Assembly: GCF_000373625.1 (NCBI RefSeq)
Contig: NZ_KB891998.1
Coordinates: 268,637-332,636 of the forward strand
DNA length: 64,000 nucleotides
Source: Streptomyces sp. LaPpAH-108
Lineage (GTDB): Bacteria > Actinomycetota > Actinomycetes > Streptomycetales > Streptomycetaceae
Direction: 5' to 3'
The notes beneath the pieces were generated by a model. It was not told where the DNA came from, did no database searches, and saw nothing but the letters and a program-made list of their open reading frames with translations. Both the position numbers and the translations under genes were made by a program. Shown in pieces: positions 25,807 through 34,571 of the stretch (position 1 is the stretch's first letter; each line of letters starts with the position of its first letter).

Positions 25807-26193
25807 GCGGGGCTTTCTCCAGAGCGTTCGGTTCCGTGGACCCGGCGACGAGGGGTGGCGCGGCGGTTCACGGGAGTTGCTGCGATGTTGTCGCGACGAC
25901 ATTAGTCCGCGCCCGCTGAACGGCCGACGCGTGCCCGAGCTGAGGGCTCATCACGCAGTGAAACCGGGTGTGGACGCACCGAAAAACCGACACTGGCAGG
26001 ATTGGTGCAACGGATCATCAACTGGGACACAAAGACCGGCCGACCACCCCGGTTTCGGGGTGGTCGGCATACGGTCCGCGCGCTGTCCAGACCTTTCCGA
26101 GTGGCGAACCTCACAATTCAACTCCGGTGACCGTCACCGGAATTCGCAGAGTGACGACCGGGCGGGGGCCGGCCGGACCGTCATGGGCGTCCG
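25807..26193. other. Intergenic region, HAD phosphatase to binding-protein gene
   Basis: 387 bp holding no gene I can support. It contains the hairpin at 26039-26068, a self-complementary tccggtgac/gtcaccgga at about 26121-26139, and GTCGCGAC at 25890-25897. A stretch around 26000-26030 superficially recalls tRNA D-arm sequence, but no cloverleaf can be drawn. The binding-protein promoter must lie here. Confidence 0.5.
26039..26068 (-). terminator. Hairpin downstream of HAD phosphatase gene
   Basis: A 12-bp perfect stem (gccgaccacccc / ggggtggtcggc) with a 6-nt loop. It probably ends the HAD transcript; it could instead act in the leader of the binding-protein gene. Confidence 0.65.
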
Positions 26194-26913
26194 CTAGTGA
26201 CGGCCCGCCAGCAGCCCGCGCAGGAAGGCCAGGTCGACGCTCTCCAGCGAGGTGACGACGGTGCGCCGGTGGGCCGGGACGATGGGGGCGATGGAGGGCA
26301 CGGCCACGACATGGCAGCCCGCTGCCTCGGCGGCGGCGACGCCGGTGGCGGTGTCCTCGACGACCGCGCAGCGGGCCGGGTCGGCGCCGAGTCCTGCGGC
26401 GGCGAGGAGGTAGGGGTCGGGGTGCGGCTTGGTGCGGGAGACCTCGTCGCCGCCGATGGACAGGGTGAAGTGGTGCGGGCCGAGGACGGTCAGCACCCGG
26501 TCGATGATGCGCCGGTGGGAGGCGGAGACCAGGGCGGTCGGGACGCGGTGGCGGTGGAGTTCGGCGAGGAGGTCGGCGGCGCCGGGCATCAGCGGCAGGG
26601 CGCGGCCGATGCGCCGCTCGAAGCCGTCGTTGAGCAGGACGGAGACCTCTTCGAGGGTGATGTCGGCGCCGGTGGCCTCGATGAGGAAGCCCGCGCTGCG
26701 GGTCATGGGGCCGCCGACCACGACATGCCGCCAGGACTCGTCCAGGGCGTGGCCGAGGGCGGCGAAGACCTCCACCTCCACGTCCCACCAGAAACCCTCT
26801 GTGTCCACCAGGGTGCCGTCCATGTCCAGCAGGACCGCCTGCAGGGCGAAATCCTCGGCCGTGGTGGTCTGCGTTGCCCGAGCGGGGCCGGGCGCGGGGA
26901 CCGTACTGGTCAT
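26194..26913 (-). CDS. HAD-superfamily phosphatase (phosphoglucomutase/phosphatase-like)
   Basis: 239 residues. Motif I DMDGTLVDTE, motif II Ser in LVSASHRR, motif III Lys in RTKPHPDPY and motif IV VVEDTATGV are all present, with a helical cap between I and II. Hydrolyses a small phosphorylated metabolite, substrate not predictable. AAGGAGG precedes ATG 26913. It lies downstream of metH on the same strand, separated by a hairpin. Confidence 0.92.
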   Translation of the reverse strand: MTSTVPAPGPARATQTTTAEDFALQAVLLDMDGTLVDTEGFWWDVEVEVFAALGHALDESWRHVVVGGPMTRSAGFLIEATGADITLEEVSVLLNDGFERRIGRALPLMPGAADLLAELHRHRVPTALVSASHRRIIDRVLTVLGPHHFTLSIGGDEVSRTKPHPDPYLLAAAGLGADPARCAVVEDTATGVAAAEAAGCHVVAVPSIAPIVPAHRRTVVTSLESVDLAFLRGLLAGRH

Positions 26914-26940
26914 CCGGGCGCACCTCCTTGAGGGACGACC

Positions 26941-26969
26941 AGGCCGGCTCCCGGACAGGGAGCCGGCCT
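26941..26969 (-). terminator. Hairpin between metH and HAD gene
   Basis: Arms aggccggctccc and gggagccggcct form a 12-bp stem with a 5-nt loop, 28 nt before the HAD start. It may terminate the metH transcript. Confidence 0.55.
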
Positions 26970-27143
26970 GCGATGGACCGACCAGTGTACGTCTCCGCGC
27001 GGTGAATCGCCTCGTTTATCCGGGGCGCGCCGGGGTACACCGGAGAAGCCTGCGCCGCAGGCCAGGGGGTGTTCCGGCGTGCCCGGAGGCCGCTGTGGGT
27101 GCGCTGTGACGGGCCTTGTCACGGGCCCGCCGCGCGCCCCCTC

Positions 27144-30100
27144 TCAGCGTGCGTTGAAGTACTTCGCCTCGGGGTGGTGGATCACGATGGCATCGGTGGA
27201 CTGCTCGGGGTGGAGCTGGAACTCCTCGCTCAGCTGGACGCCGATGCGCTCGGGCTCCAGCAGCGTGGCGATCTTGGCCCGGTCGGCGAGGTCGGGGCAG
27301 GCGCCGTAGCCGAGGGAGAAGCGGGCGCCCCGGTACTTGAGGGCGAACATGTCCTCGATCTGGTTCGGGTCCTCGCCCGCGAAGCCGAGTTCGGAGCGGA
27401 CCCGGGCGTGCCAGTACTCGGCCAGTGCCTCGGCCAGCTGCACGGACAGGCCGTGGAGTTCGAGGTATTCGCGGTAGGCGTCGGCGGCGAAGAGGCGGGC
27501 GGTCTCCTCGCCGATGCGCGAGCCGACGGTGACGACCTGGAGGCCGACCACATCCGTCTCCCCCGACTCCTCGGGGCGGAAGAAGTCGGCCAGGCACAAG
27601 CGGCGGCCCCGGCGCTGGCGCGGGAAGGTGAAGCGGGTGCGTTCGTTGCCGCGCTCGTCCAGGATGATGAGGTCGTCGTCCTTGGAGACGCAGGGGAAGT
27701 AGCCGTACACGACGGCCGCTTCGAGCAGGTTCTCGGTCTGGAGGCGGTCGATGAGGCCGCGCAGCCGGGGGCGGCCCTCGGTCTCCACCAGCTCCTCGTA
27801 GGTCGGGCCGTCTCCGGCGCGGGCCTGCTTCAGGCCCCACTGACCCTTGAACAGCGCGCCCTCGTCCAGCCAGGACGCGTATTCCTTGAGCTGGATGCCC
27901 TTGACGACGCGGGTGCCCCAGAAGGGCGGGGCGGGGACGGGGTTGTCGACGGCGACGTCGGAGCGGACGTGGCCCTCCTCGGGCCGCTCCTCGACCTCCA
28001 CGACGGCCGGGCGGACCCGGCGCTGCTTGAGTTCGGGCAGCTTGGCGCCGGGGACGCCGCGCTTGACGCCGATGAGGGCGTCCATGAGGCGCAGTCCCTC
28101 GAAGGCGTCGCGGGCGTAGCGGACCTCGCCCTCGTAGATCTCGTGCAGGTCCTGTTCGACGTAGGCGCGGGTGAGGGCGGCGCCGCCGAGGATGACGGGG
28201 TAGTCGGCGGCGAGGCCGCGCTGGTTCAGCTCCTCCAGGTTCTCCTTCATGATCACGGTGGACTTGACGAGGAGGCCGGACATGCCGATGACGTCGGCGC
28301 TGTGTTCCTCGGCGGCGTCCAGGATCGCGGAGACGGGCTGCTTGATGCCGAGGTTGACGACGTTGTAGCCGTTGTTGGACAGGATGATGTCGACGAGGTT
28401 CTTGCCGATGTCGTGGACGTCGCCGCGGACGGTGGCCAGCACGATGGTGCCCTTGCCCTCGGCGTCGGACTTCTCCATGTGCGGTTCCAGGTGGGCGACC
28501 GCGGTCTTCATGACCTCGGCGGACTGGAGGACGAACGGCAGCTGCATCTGGCCGGAGCCGAACAGCTCGCCGACCACCTTCATGCCGTCCAGGAGGGTGT
28601 CGTTGACGATGTCGAGGGCCGGACGCTCCGTCAGCGCCTCGTCCAGGTCGGCCTCCAGGCCGTTCTTCTCGCCGTCGATGATGCGGCGCTTGAGGCGTTC
28701 GTCCAGCGGGAGGGCGGCCAGTTCCTCGGCCTTGCCCGCCTTGAGGGACTTGGCGGTGGCGCCCTCGAACAGCGCCATCAGCTTCTGGAGCGGGTCGTAG
28801 CCCTCGGCGCGGCGGTCGTGGACGAGGTCGAGAGCGGTGGTGACCTCTTCCTCGCTGAAGCGGGCGATGGGCAGGATCTTGGAGGCGTGCACGATGGCCG
28901 AGTCCAGGCCCGCCTTGACGCACTCGTCCAGGAAGACGGAGTTGAGCAGGATGCGGGCGGCCGGGTTGAGGCCGAAGGAGATGTTGGACAGGCCGAGCGT
29001 GGTCTGCACGTCCGGGTGACGGCGCTTCAGCTCGCGGATCGCCTCGATGGTGGCGATGCCGTCCCTGCGGGACTCCTCCTGGCCGGTGCAGATGGTGAAG
29101 GTCAGGCAGTCCACGAGGATGTCCTCCTCGCGGATGCCCCAGTTCCCGGTGAGGTCGTCGATGAGCCGTTCGGCGATCTCGACCTTCTTCTCGGGGGTGC
29201 GGGCCTGGCCCTCCTCGTCGATGGTGAGCGCGATCAGCGCGGCGCCGTGCTCCTGGGCGAGCCGGGTGACCTTCGCGAAGCGGGACTCGGGGCCGTCGCC
29301 GTCCTCGTAGTTGACGGAGTTGATGACCGCGCGCCCGCCCAGCTTCTCCAGACCGGCGCGCAGGACGTCGACCTCGGTGGAGTCCAGGACGATCGGCAGG
29401 GTGGAGGCGGTGGCGAAGCGGCCCGCCAGTTCCTCCATGTCGGCGACGCCGTCGCGGCCGACGTAGTCCACGCACAGGTCGAGCATGTGCGCGCCCTCGC
29501 GGATCTGTTCGCGCGCCAGTTCCACGCAGTCGTCCCAGCGGCCCTCCAGCATGGCCTCGCGGAACTTCTTGGAGCCGTTGGCGTTGGTGCGCTCGCCGAT
29601 GGCCAGATAGGCGGTGTCCTGACGGAACGGCACCGACTGGTAGAGCGAGGCGGCGCCCGGCTCGGGGCGGGGGCTGCGCTCGGTGGGGGTGAGGTCCCGG
29701 ACGCGCTCGACGACCTGGCGCAGATGCTCGGGGGTGGTGCCGCAGCAGCCGCCGACCAGTGAGAGGCCGTACTCGCGGACGAAGGTCTCCTGGGCGTCGG
29801 CCAGTTCCGGCGCGGTGAGCGGGTAGTGGGCGCCGTCCTTGCCGAGCACGGGCAGACCGGCGTTGGGCATGCAGGACAGCGGGATGCGGGCGTTGCGCGC
29901 GAGGTGGCGCAGGTGCTCGCTCATCTCGGCGGGGCCGGTGGCGCAGTTCAGGCCGATCATGTCGATGCCCAGCGGCTCGAGCGCGGTGAGCGCGGCGCCG
30001 ATCTCGGAGCCGAGCAGCATGGTGCCGGTGGTCTCCACGGTCACCGAGACGATGACGGGCAGGTCCAGGCCGAGGGCGTCCAGGCCGCGCCGGGCGCCGA

Positions 30101-30656
30101 GGACGGCGGCCTTGGTCTGGAGCAGGTCCTGGGTGGTCTCCACCAGCAGGGCGTCGGCGCCGCCGGTGACCAGGCCCTCGGCGTTGCGCTGGTAGGCGTC
30201 GCGCAGGGTGGTGTACGGGGCGTGGCCGAGGGTGGGCAGCTTGGTGCCGGGGCCGATCGAGCCGAGGACCCAGCGGGCGCGGCCGTCCCGGGCGGTGTAC
30301 TCGTCGGCGACCTCGCGGGCGACGCGGGCGCCGGACTCGGACAGCTCGTGGACGCGCTCGGGGATGTCGTACTCGCCGAGGGCGGAGTGGTTGGCGCCGA
30401 AGGTGTTGGTCTCGACGCAGTCGACGCCGACGGCGAAGTAGGCGTCGTGGACCGAACGGACGATGTCCGGGCGGGTGAGGTTCAGGATCTCGTTGCAGCC
30501 TTCGAGCTGCTGGAAGTCGTCGAGCGTGGGCTCCTGGGCCTGGAGCATGGTGCCCATCGCTCCGTCGGCGACCACCACGCGGGTGGCCAGTGCCTCTCGG
30601 AGGGCGGACACACGGGTCCGGAGGTCGGCGTGGGGGGACGTCGGCGACGAGGCCAT
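27144..30656 (-). CDS. metH: Cobalamin-dependent methionine synthase MetH
   Basis: Transfers methyl from methyltetrahydrofolate through B12 to homocysteine. 1170 residues, with all four modules in order: homocysteine-binding barrel (zinc Cys in GLNCATG and GGCCGTT), pterin-binding domain (GERTNANGSKKF), B12 domain with DVHDIGKN, and the C-terminal reactivation domain ending HHPEAKYF. ATG 30656 (MASSPTSPH) follows GGGAG; the open frame extends further but without a start signal. I see no B12-box or SAM-type riboswitch in its leader. Confidence 0.97.
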   Translation of the reverse strand: MASSPTSPHADLRTRVSALREALATRVVVADGAMGTMLQAQEPTLDDFQQLEGCNEILNLTRPDIVRSVHDAYFAVGVDCVETNTFGANHSALGEYDIPERVHELSESGARVAREVADEYTARDGRARWVLGSIGPGTKLPTLGHAPYTTLRDAYQRNAEGLVTGGADALLVETTQDLLQTKAAVLGARRGLDALGLDLPVIVSVTVETTGTMLLGSEIGAALTALEPLGIDMIGLNCATGPAEMSEHLRHLARNARIPLSCMPNAGLPVLGKDGAHYPLTAPELADAQETFVREYGLSLVGGCCGTTPEHLRQVVERVRDLTPTERSPRPEPGAASLYQSVPFRQDTAYLAIGERTNANGSKKFREAMLEGRWDDCVELAREQIREGAHMLDLCVDYVGRDGVADMEELAGRFATASTLPIVLDSTEVDVLRAGLEKLGGRAVINSVNYEDGDGPESRFAKVTRLAQEHGAALIALTIDEEGQARTPEKKVEIAERLIDDLTGNWGIREEDILVDCLTFTICTGQEESRRDGIATIEAIRELKRRHPDVQTTLGLSNISFGLNPAARILLNSVFLDECVKAGLDSAIVHASKILPIARFSEEEVTTALDLVHDRRAEGYDPLQKLMALFEGATAKSLKAGKAEELAALPLDERLKRRIIDGEKNGLEADLDEALTERPALDIVNDTLLDGMKVVGELFGSGQMQLPFVLQSAEVMKTAVAHLEPHMEKSDAEGKGTIVLATVRGDVHDIGKNLVDIILSNNGYNVVNLGIKQPVSAILDAAEEHSADVIGMSGLLVKSTVIMKENLEELNQRGLAADYPVILGGAALTRAYVEQDLHEIYEGEVRYARDAFEGLRLMDALIGVKRGVPGAKLPELKQRRVRPAVVEVEERPEEGHVRSDVAVDNPVPAPPFWGTRVVKGIQLKEYASWLDEGALFKGQWGLKQARAGDGPTYEELVETEGRPRLRGLIDRLQTENLLEAAVVYGYFPCVSKDDDLIILDERGNERTRFTFPRQRRGRRLCLADFFRPEESGETDVVGLQVVTVGSRIGEETARLFAADAYREYLELHGLSVQLAEALAEYWHARVRSELGFAGEDPNQIEDMFALKYRGARFSLGYGACPDLADRAKIATLLEPERIGVQLSEEFQLHPEQSTDAIVIHHPEAKYFNAR

Positions 30657-30973
30657 GAAGGGGCTCCCTGGGATGCGACGGCTGTCGGCTATGCGCCCTC
30701 CCCCGGCGAGCCGGGCGAGGGGCACGGCGTCAGACTAACCGGCGGTGGGCTTGGATGGGCACCGGCGTCCACCACACGGACGCGGACGGCGGAACCGGCC
30801 GCTCCGGGCGGCGCGGAAGATTCCGCCGTCGGCGGTGGTACGGCGCGGTCATTGGCGGGAGGTCGGCATGGACCGGTACTGTTCGGCATTGTCGAACGAT
30901 GCCTGAGGTGTCAGGTGTCAGATACCCGCGGTGTCGTCCGACGGCGGCCGGAGCGGACGGAGGTAGGACGGCG
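30657..30973. other. Divergent intergenic region metH/gylR
   Basis: 317 bp. On the metH side, a GC-rich hairpin (cctcccccggcgagccgggcgagg type, near 30699-30723) lies in the untranslated leader. On the gylR side are the GylR operator candidate and the promoter. No small gene is supported. Confidence 0.5.
30881..30897 (+). promoter_or_regulatory. Candidate GylR operator upstream of gylR
   Basis: gttcg-gcattgt-cgaac is a 5-bp inverted repeat with a 7-nt centre. The 15 nt tcggcattgtcgaac recurs exactly at 31947-31961 upstream of glpF. A weaker copy of the left half (ggtcggcat) lies at 30871-30879. GylR is known to repress both its own gene and the glycerol operon in S. coelicolor, which fits a site at both places. 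Confidence 0.65.
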
Positions 30974-31738
30974 ATGGCACGGAACATCCAGTCGCTCGAA
31001 CGGGCGGCCGCGATGCTGCGCCTGCTCGCGGGTGGCGAGCGACGGCTCGGACTGTCGGACATCGCCTCGTCGCTGGGCCTCGCCAAGGGCACGGCGCACG
31101 GCATCCTGCGCACCCTCCAGCACGAGGGCTTCGTCGAACAGGACGAGGCGTCCGGGCGCTATCAGCTGGGCGCGGAGCTGCTGCGCCTCGGCACCACCTA
31201 TCTGGACGTGCACGAGCTGCGCGCGCGGGCGCTGGTGTGGACCGACGACCTGGCCCGCTCCAGCGGGGAGAGCGTGCACCTGGGGGTGCTGCACCAGCAG
31301 GGCGTGCTGATCGTGCACCACGTCTTCCGCCCGGACGACAGCAGGCAGGTGCTGGAGATCGGCGCCATGCAGCCGCTGCACTCGACGGCGCTCGGCAAGG
31401 TGCTCGCCGCGTACGACCCGGTGGCCCACAGCGAGGCCCTGGAGGCCCCGCGCAAGGCGTTCACCGACCGTACGGTGTGCGGTCCCGAGGACTTCGAGCA
31501 CATCCTCGACCTCACGCGCGCGCGGGGTTACGCCGCCGACGTGGAGGAGACCTGGGAGGGCATGGCGTCCATCGCCGCCCCCGTCCACGACCGCCGCCGC
31601 ATGCCGGTGGGCGCGGTCGGCATCACCGGCGCCGTGGAGCGGCTGTGCCGCGAGGGCGACCTGCGCCCGGAACTGATCGCGGCGGTGCGCGACTGTGCCC
31701 GGGCGGTGTCCCGGGACCTGGGCGCGGCCCGCTTCTGA
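30974..31738 (+). CDS. gylR: IclR-family regulator of glycerol catabolism (GylR)
   Basis: 254 residues, the length of the S. coelicolor protein. N-terminal winged helix (LGLSDIASSLGLAKGTAHGILRTLQ) and a C-terminal IclR effector domain (HSTALGKVLAAY). It represses glpFKD in the absence of glycerol or glycerol 3-phosphate. ATG 30974 has GGAGGT 9 nt upstream. It lies directly upstream of the glycerol operon with its own promoter. Confidence 0.93.
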   Translation: MARNIQSLERAAAMLRLLAGGERRLGLSDIASSLGLAKGTAHGILRTLQHEGFVEQDEASGRYQLGAELLRLGTTYLDVHELRARALVWTDDLARSSGESVHLGVLHQQGVLIVHHVFRPDDSRQVLEIGAMQPLHSTALGKVLAAYDPVAHSEALEAPRKAFTDRTVCGPEDFEHILDLTRARGYAADVEETWEGMASIAAPVHDRRRMPVGAVGITGAVERLCREGDLRPELIAAVRDCARAVSRDLGAARF

Positions 31739-32091
31739 AGTCGCACCGGCCTGTCCGGCCGTGATCCCCGCCCCCGGCGCGCCGCCCGGGGCGGTGACAC
31801 GCATGCGCGCACGCTCGCCCGTACTCCCTCCGCGCGCCTTCACGCCCGTCCCGGGCGATAGCCCCAGCCGATCAGTAACGATCGCGTTTTCGATTACAGA
31901 ACCCTTGACGCATGGACGACCCCGAAGCAAGACTCCCGTCCATCGGTCGGCATTGTCGAACACTTGCCGTTAATGCGCGTTAGGGTGTGACAGCGCCTAG
32001 GGCCGACACCGCTCTCATCCCCGAGGGCACGAGAACCCCCGAAGGGACGCGGGGTTCGGCTTTCCCTGGACGAAGGACAAAGGAGTCGCGG
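31739..32091. other. Intergenic region gylR/glpF: promoter, operator and leader hairpin
   Basis: 353 bp. TTGACG at 31905-31910 with a weak -10 (aagact, about 31929) could be the glp promoter. The GylR operator copy lies just beyond it, at 31947-31961, well placed to block transcription. A leader hairpin gaacccc (32033-32039) / ggggttc (32051-32057) precedes the glpF ribosome site. Confidence 0.5.
31947..31961 (+). promoter_or_regulatory. Candidate GylR operator upstream of glpFKD
   Basis: tcggcattgtcgaac is identical over 15 nt to the copy upstream of gylR. It sits about 130 nt before the glpF start and just after a candidate promoter. Confidence 0.65.
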
Positions 32092-32883
32092 GTGTCCAGC
32101 TCCGACATCTTCATCGGCGAGACCATCGGTACCGCCATACTCATCCTGCTCGGCGGCGGTGTGTGTGCCGCCGTGACACTGAAGGCCTCCAAGGCGCGGG
32201 GCGCCGGCTGGCTCGCCATCGCCTTCGGGTGGGGTTTCGCCGTTCTGACGGCGGTCTACACCTCCGCGCCGCTGTCGGGCGCGCATCTGAACCCGGCCGT
32301 GACGCTCGCGCTCGCCATCAAGGACAAGGACTTCAGTGACCTCCCGGTCTACTGGGGCGGTCAGCTGCTCGGCGCGATGATCGGCGCGACGCTGGTCTGG
32401 GTGGCGTACTACGGCCAGTTCCACGCCCATCTCACCGACCGGGAGATCGTCGGCGGGCCCGGCGCGCAGGACACGGTCAAGGCGGTCGAGGCCGAGGAAG
32501 CCGCCGCGGGCCCGGTCCTGGGCATCTTCTCCACCGGCCCGGAGATCCGGAACGCCGTGCAGAACCTCCTCACGGAGATCATCGGCACTCTGGTGCTGGT
32601 CCTGGCGGTGCTCACCCAGGGCCTGAACGACAAGGGCAACGGTCTGGGCACCCTGGGCGCCCTGATCACCGCACTGGTGGTCGTCGGCATCGGCCTCTCG
32701 CTCGGCGGCCCGACGGGGTACGCGATCAACCCGGCCCGCGACCTGGGCCCGCGCATCGTGCACGCCCTGCTGCCGCTGCCCAACAAGGGCGGTTCGGACT
32801 GGAGCTACGCGTGGATCCCGGTCGTCGGTCCACTGATCGGCGGCGCGATCGCTGCGGGTATCTACAACGTCGCTTTTGCTTGA
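32092..32883 (+). CDS. glpF: Glycerol uptake facilitator (aquaglyceroporin)
   Basis: Membrane channel for glycerol, 263 residues with six membrane spans. Both half-helix motifs are present, HLNPAVT and INPARDLGPR; the Asp after the second NPAR is the glycerol-facilitator signature rather than the water-channel form. An acidic insert (about residues 115-150) is unusual in length. GTG 32092 follows AAAGGAG. First gene of the glp operon. Confidence 0.95.
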   Translation: MSSSDIFIGETIGTAILILLGGGVCAAVTLKASKARGAGWLAIAFGWGFAVLTAVYTSAPLSGAHLNPAVTLALAIKDKDFSDLPVYWGGQLLGAMIGATLVWVAYYGQFHAHLTDREIVGGPGAQDTVKAVEAEEAAAGPVLGIFSTGPEIRNAVQNLLTEIIGTLVLVLAVLTQGLNDKGNGLGTLGALITALVVVGIGLSLGGPTGYAINPARDLGPRIVHALLPLPNKGGSDWSYAWIPVVGPLIGGAIAAGIYNVAFA

Positions 32884-32980
32884 CGAGTAACGATTTGTCG
32901 CAAAAGCGCCGATCATTCGAGTACGCGCCGTACACACCGCACGCACCGCACCCTCACCTCGGATCCCCCAGGAGCACACA

Positions 32981-34519
32981 GTGACCGACGCCCACACCGC
33001 AGGCCCGTTCATCGCGGCGATCGACCAGGGCACGACCTCCTCGCGCTGCATCGTCTTCGACCGGGACGGCCGGATCGTCTCCGTCGACCAGAAGGAGCAC
33101 GAGCAGATCTTCCCGAAGCCGGGCTGGGTCGAGCACGACGCGAACGAGATCTGGACCAACGTCCAGGAGGTCGTCGCCGGAGCCGTCGAGAAGGCCGGCA
33201 TCACCCGCGACGACATCAAGGCCATCGGCATCACCAACCAGCGCGAGACCACCGTGCTGTGGGACAAGAACACCGGTGAGCCCGTCCACAACGCCATCGT
33301 CTGGCAGGACACCCGCACCGACGCCCTCTGCCGGGAGCTGGGCCGCAACGTCGGCCAGGACCGCTTCCGCCGCGAGACCGGCCTGCCGCTGGCCTCGTAC
33401 TTCGCCGGGCCCAAGGCCCGCTGGCTCCTGGACAACGTCGAGGGCCTGCGCGAGCGCGCCGAGGCCGGCGACATCCTCTTCGGCACCATGGACAGCTGGG
33501 TCATCTGGAACCTGACCGGCGGCACGGACGGCGGCAAGCACGTCACCGACGTCACCAACGCCTCGCGCACCATGCTGATGAACCTGCACACCATGCAGTG
33601 GGACAAGAAGATCTGCGAGTCCATCGGCGTCCCCATGGAGATGCTGCCCGAGATCCGCTCCTCCGCCGAGGTCTACGGCGAGATCAGCGGCGGCAGCCTC
33701 GGCGACCTGCTCGGTGGCATCCCGGTGGCCTCCGCGCTCGGCGACCAGCAGGCGGCCCTGTTCGGCCAGACCTGCTTCTCCGAGGGCGAGACCAAGTCCA
33801 CCTACGGCACCGGCACCTTCATGGTGATGAACACCGGTGAGAAGATCATCAACTCCTACGCCGGTCTGCTGACCACGGTCGGCTACAAGATCGGTGACCA
33901 GCCGACGGTGTACGCCCTGGAGGGCTCCATCGCCGTCACCGGCTCGCTGGTGCAGTGGATGCGCGACCAGATGGGCCTCATCTCCACCGCCGCCGAGATC
34001 GAGACGCTCGCGCTCTCGGTCGAGGACAACGGCGGCGCCTACTTCGTACCGGCCTTCTCCGGCCTGTTCGCCCCGCACTGGCGCTCCGACGCGCGCGGTG
34101 TGATCGCGGGCCTGACCCGGTACGTCACCAAGGCGCACATCGCGCGCGCCGTCCTGGAGGCCACGGCCTGGCAGACGCGGGAGATCGCGGACGCCATGAC
34201 CAAGGACTCCGGCGTCGAGCTGACCACGCTCAAGGTGGACGGCGGCATGACCGCGAACAACCTGCTGATGCAGACGCTCGCGGACGTGCTCGACGCCCCC
34301 GTGGTGCGCCCCATGGTCGCCGAGACCACCTGTCTCGGCGCCGCCTACGCCGCCGGTCTCGCCGTCGGCTTCTGGTCCAGCACCGACGAACTGCGCGCCA
34401 ACTGGCGCCGGGCCGCCGAATGGACCCCCCGCATGGACGCGGAGACCCGCGACCGTGAGTACAAGAGCTGGCTCAAGGCCGTCGAGCGGACCATGGGCTG
34501 GCTCGAGGACGAGAGCTGA
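32981..34519 (+). CDS. glpK: Glycerol kinase
   Basis: Phosphorylates glycerol to sn-glycerol 3-phosphate using ATP. 512 residues of the FGGY fold: AAIDQGTTSSRCIVFD at the N-terminus, ITNQRETTVLWD, GDQQAALFGQ, KSTYGTGTFMV and KVDGGMTANNLLMQ. GTG 32981 with AGGAG upstream, 97 nt after glpF. Confidence 0.97.
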   Translation: MTDAHTAGPFIAAIDQGTTSSRCIVFDRDGRIVSVDQKEHEQIFPKPGWVEHDANEIWTNVQEVVAGAVEKAGITRDDIKAIGITNQRETTVLWDKNTGEPVHNAIVWQDTRTDALCRELGRNVGQDRFRRETGLPLASYFAGPKARWLLDNVEGLRERAEAGDILFGTMDSWVIWNLTGGTDGGKHVTDVTNASRTMLMNLHTMQWDKKICESIGVPMEMLPEIRSSAEVYGEISGGSLGDLLGGIPVASALGDQQAALFGQTCFSEGETKSTYGTGTFMVMNTGEKIINSYAGLLTTVGYKIGDQPTVYALEGSIAVTGSLVQWMRDQMGLISTAAEIETLALSVEDNGGAYFVPAFSGLFAPHWRSDARGVIAGLTRYVTKAHIARAVLEATAWQTREIADAMTKDSGVELTTLKVDGGMTANNLLMQTLADVLDAPVVRPMVAETTCLGAAYAAGLAVGFWSSTDELRANWRRAAEWTPRMDAETRDREYKSWLKAVERTMGWLEDES

Positions 34520-34571
34520 GCGGGCCTGAAGGACCGCCCATCCGGCTCTGACGAGGAGTGAAGTACCCGAC

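Noticed and set aside
25990..26070. tRNA-like stretch upstream of the binding-protein gene
   Set aside because: Some D-arm-like words occur, but no acceptor stem, anticodon arm and T-arm can be paired together; the strong hairpin is an ordinary terminator.
27016..29762. Open frames of 800-900 codons on both strands within metH
   Set aside because: They are shadows of metH; only the metH frame carries family motifs.
30657..30760. Riboswitch (cobalamin, SAM or SAH) ahead of metH
   Set aside because: A GC-rich hairpin is present, but none of the conserved core words of these riboswitches is visible.
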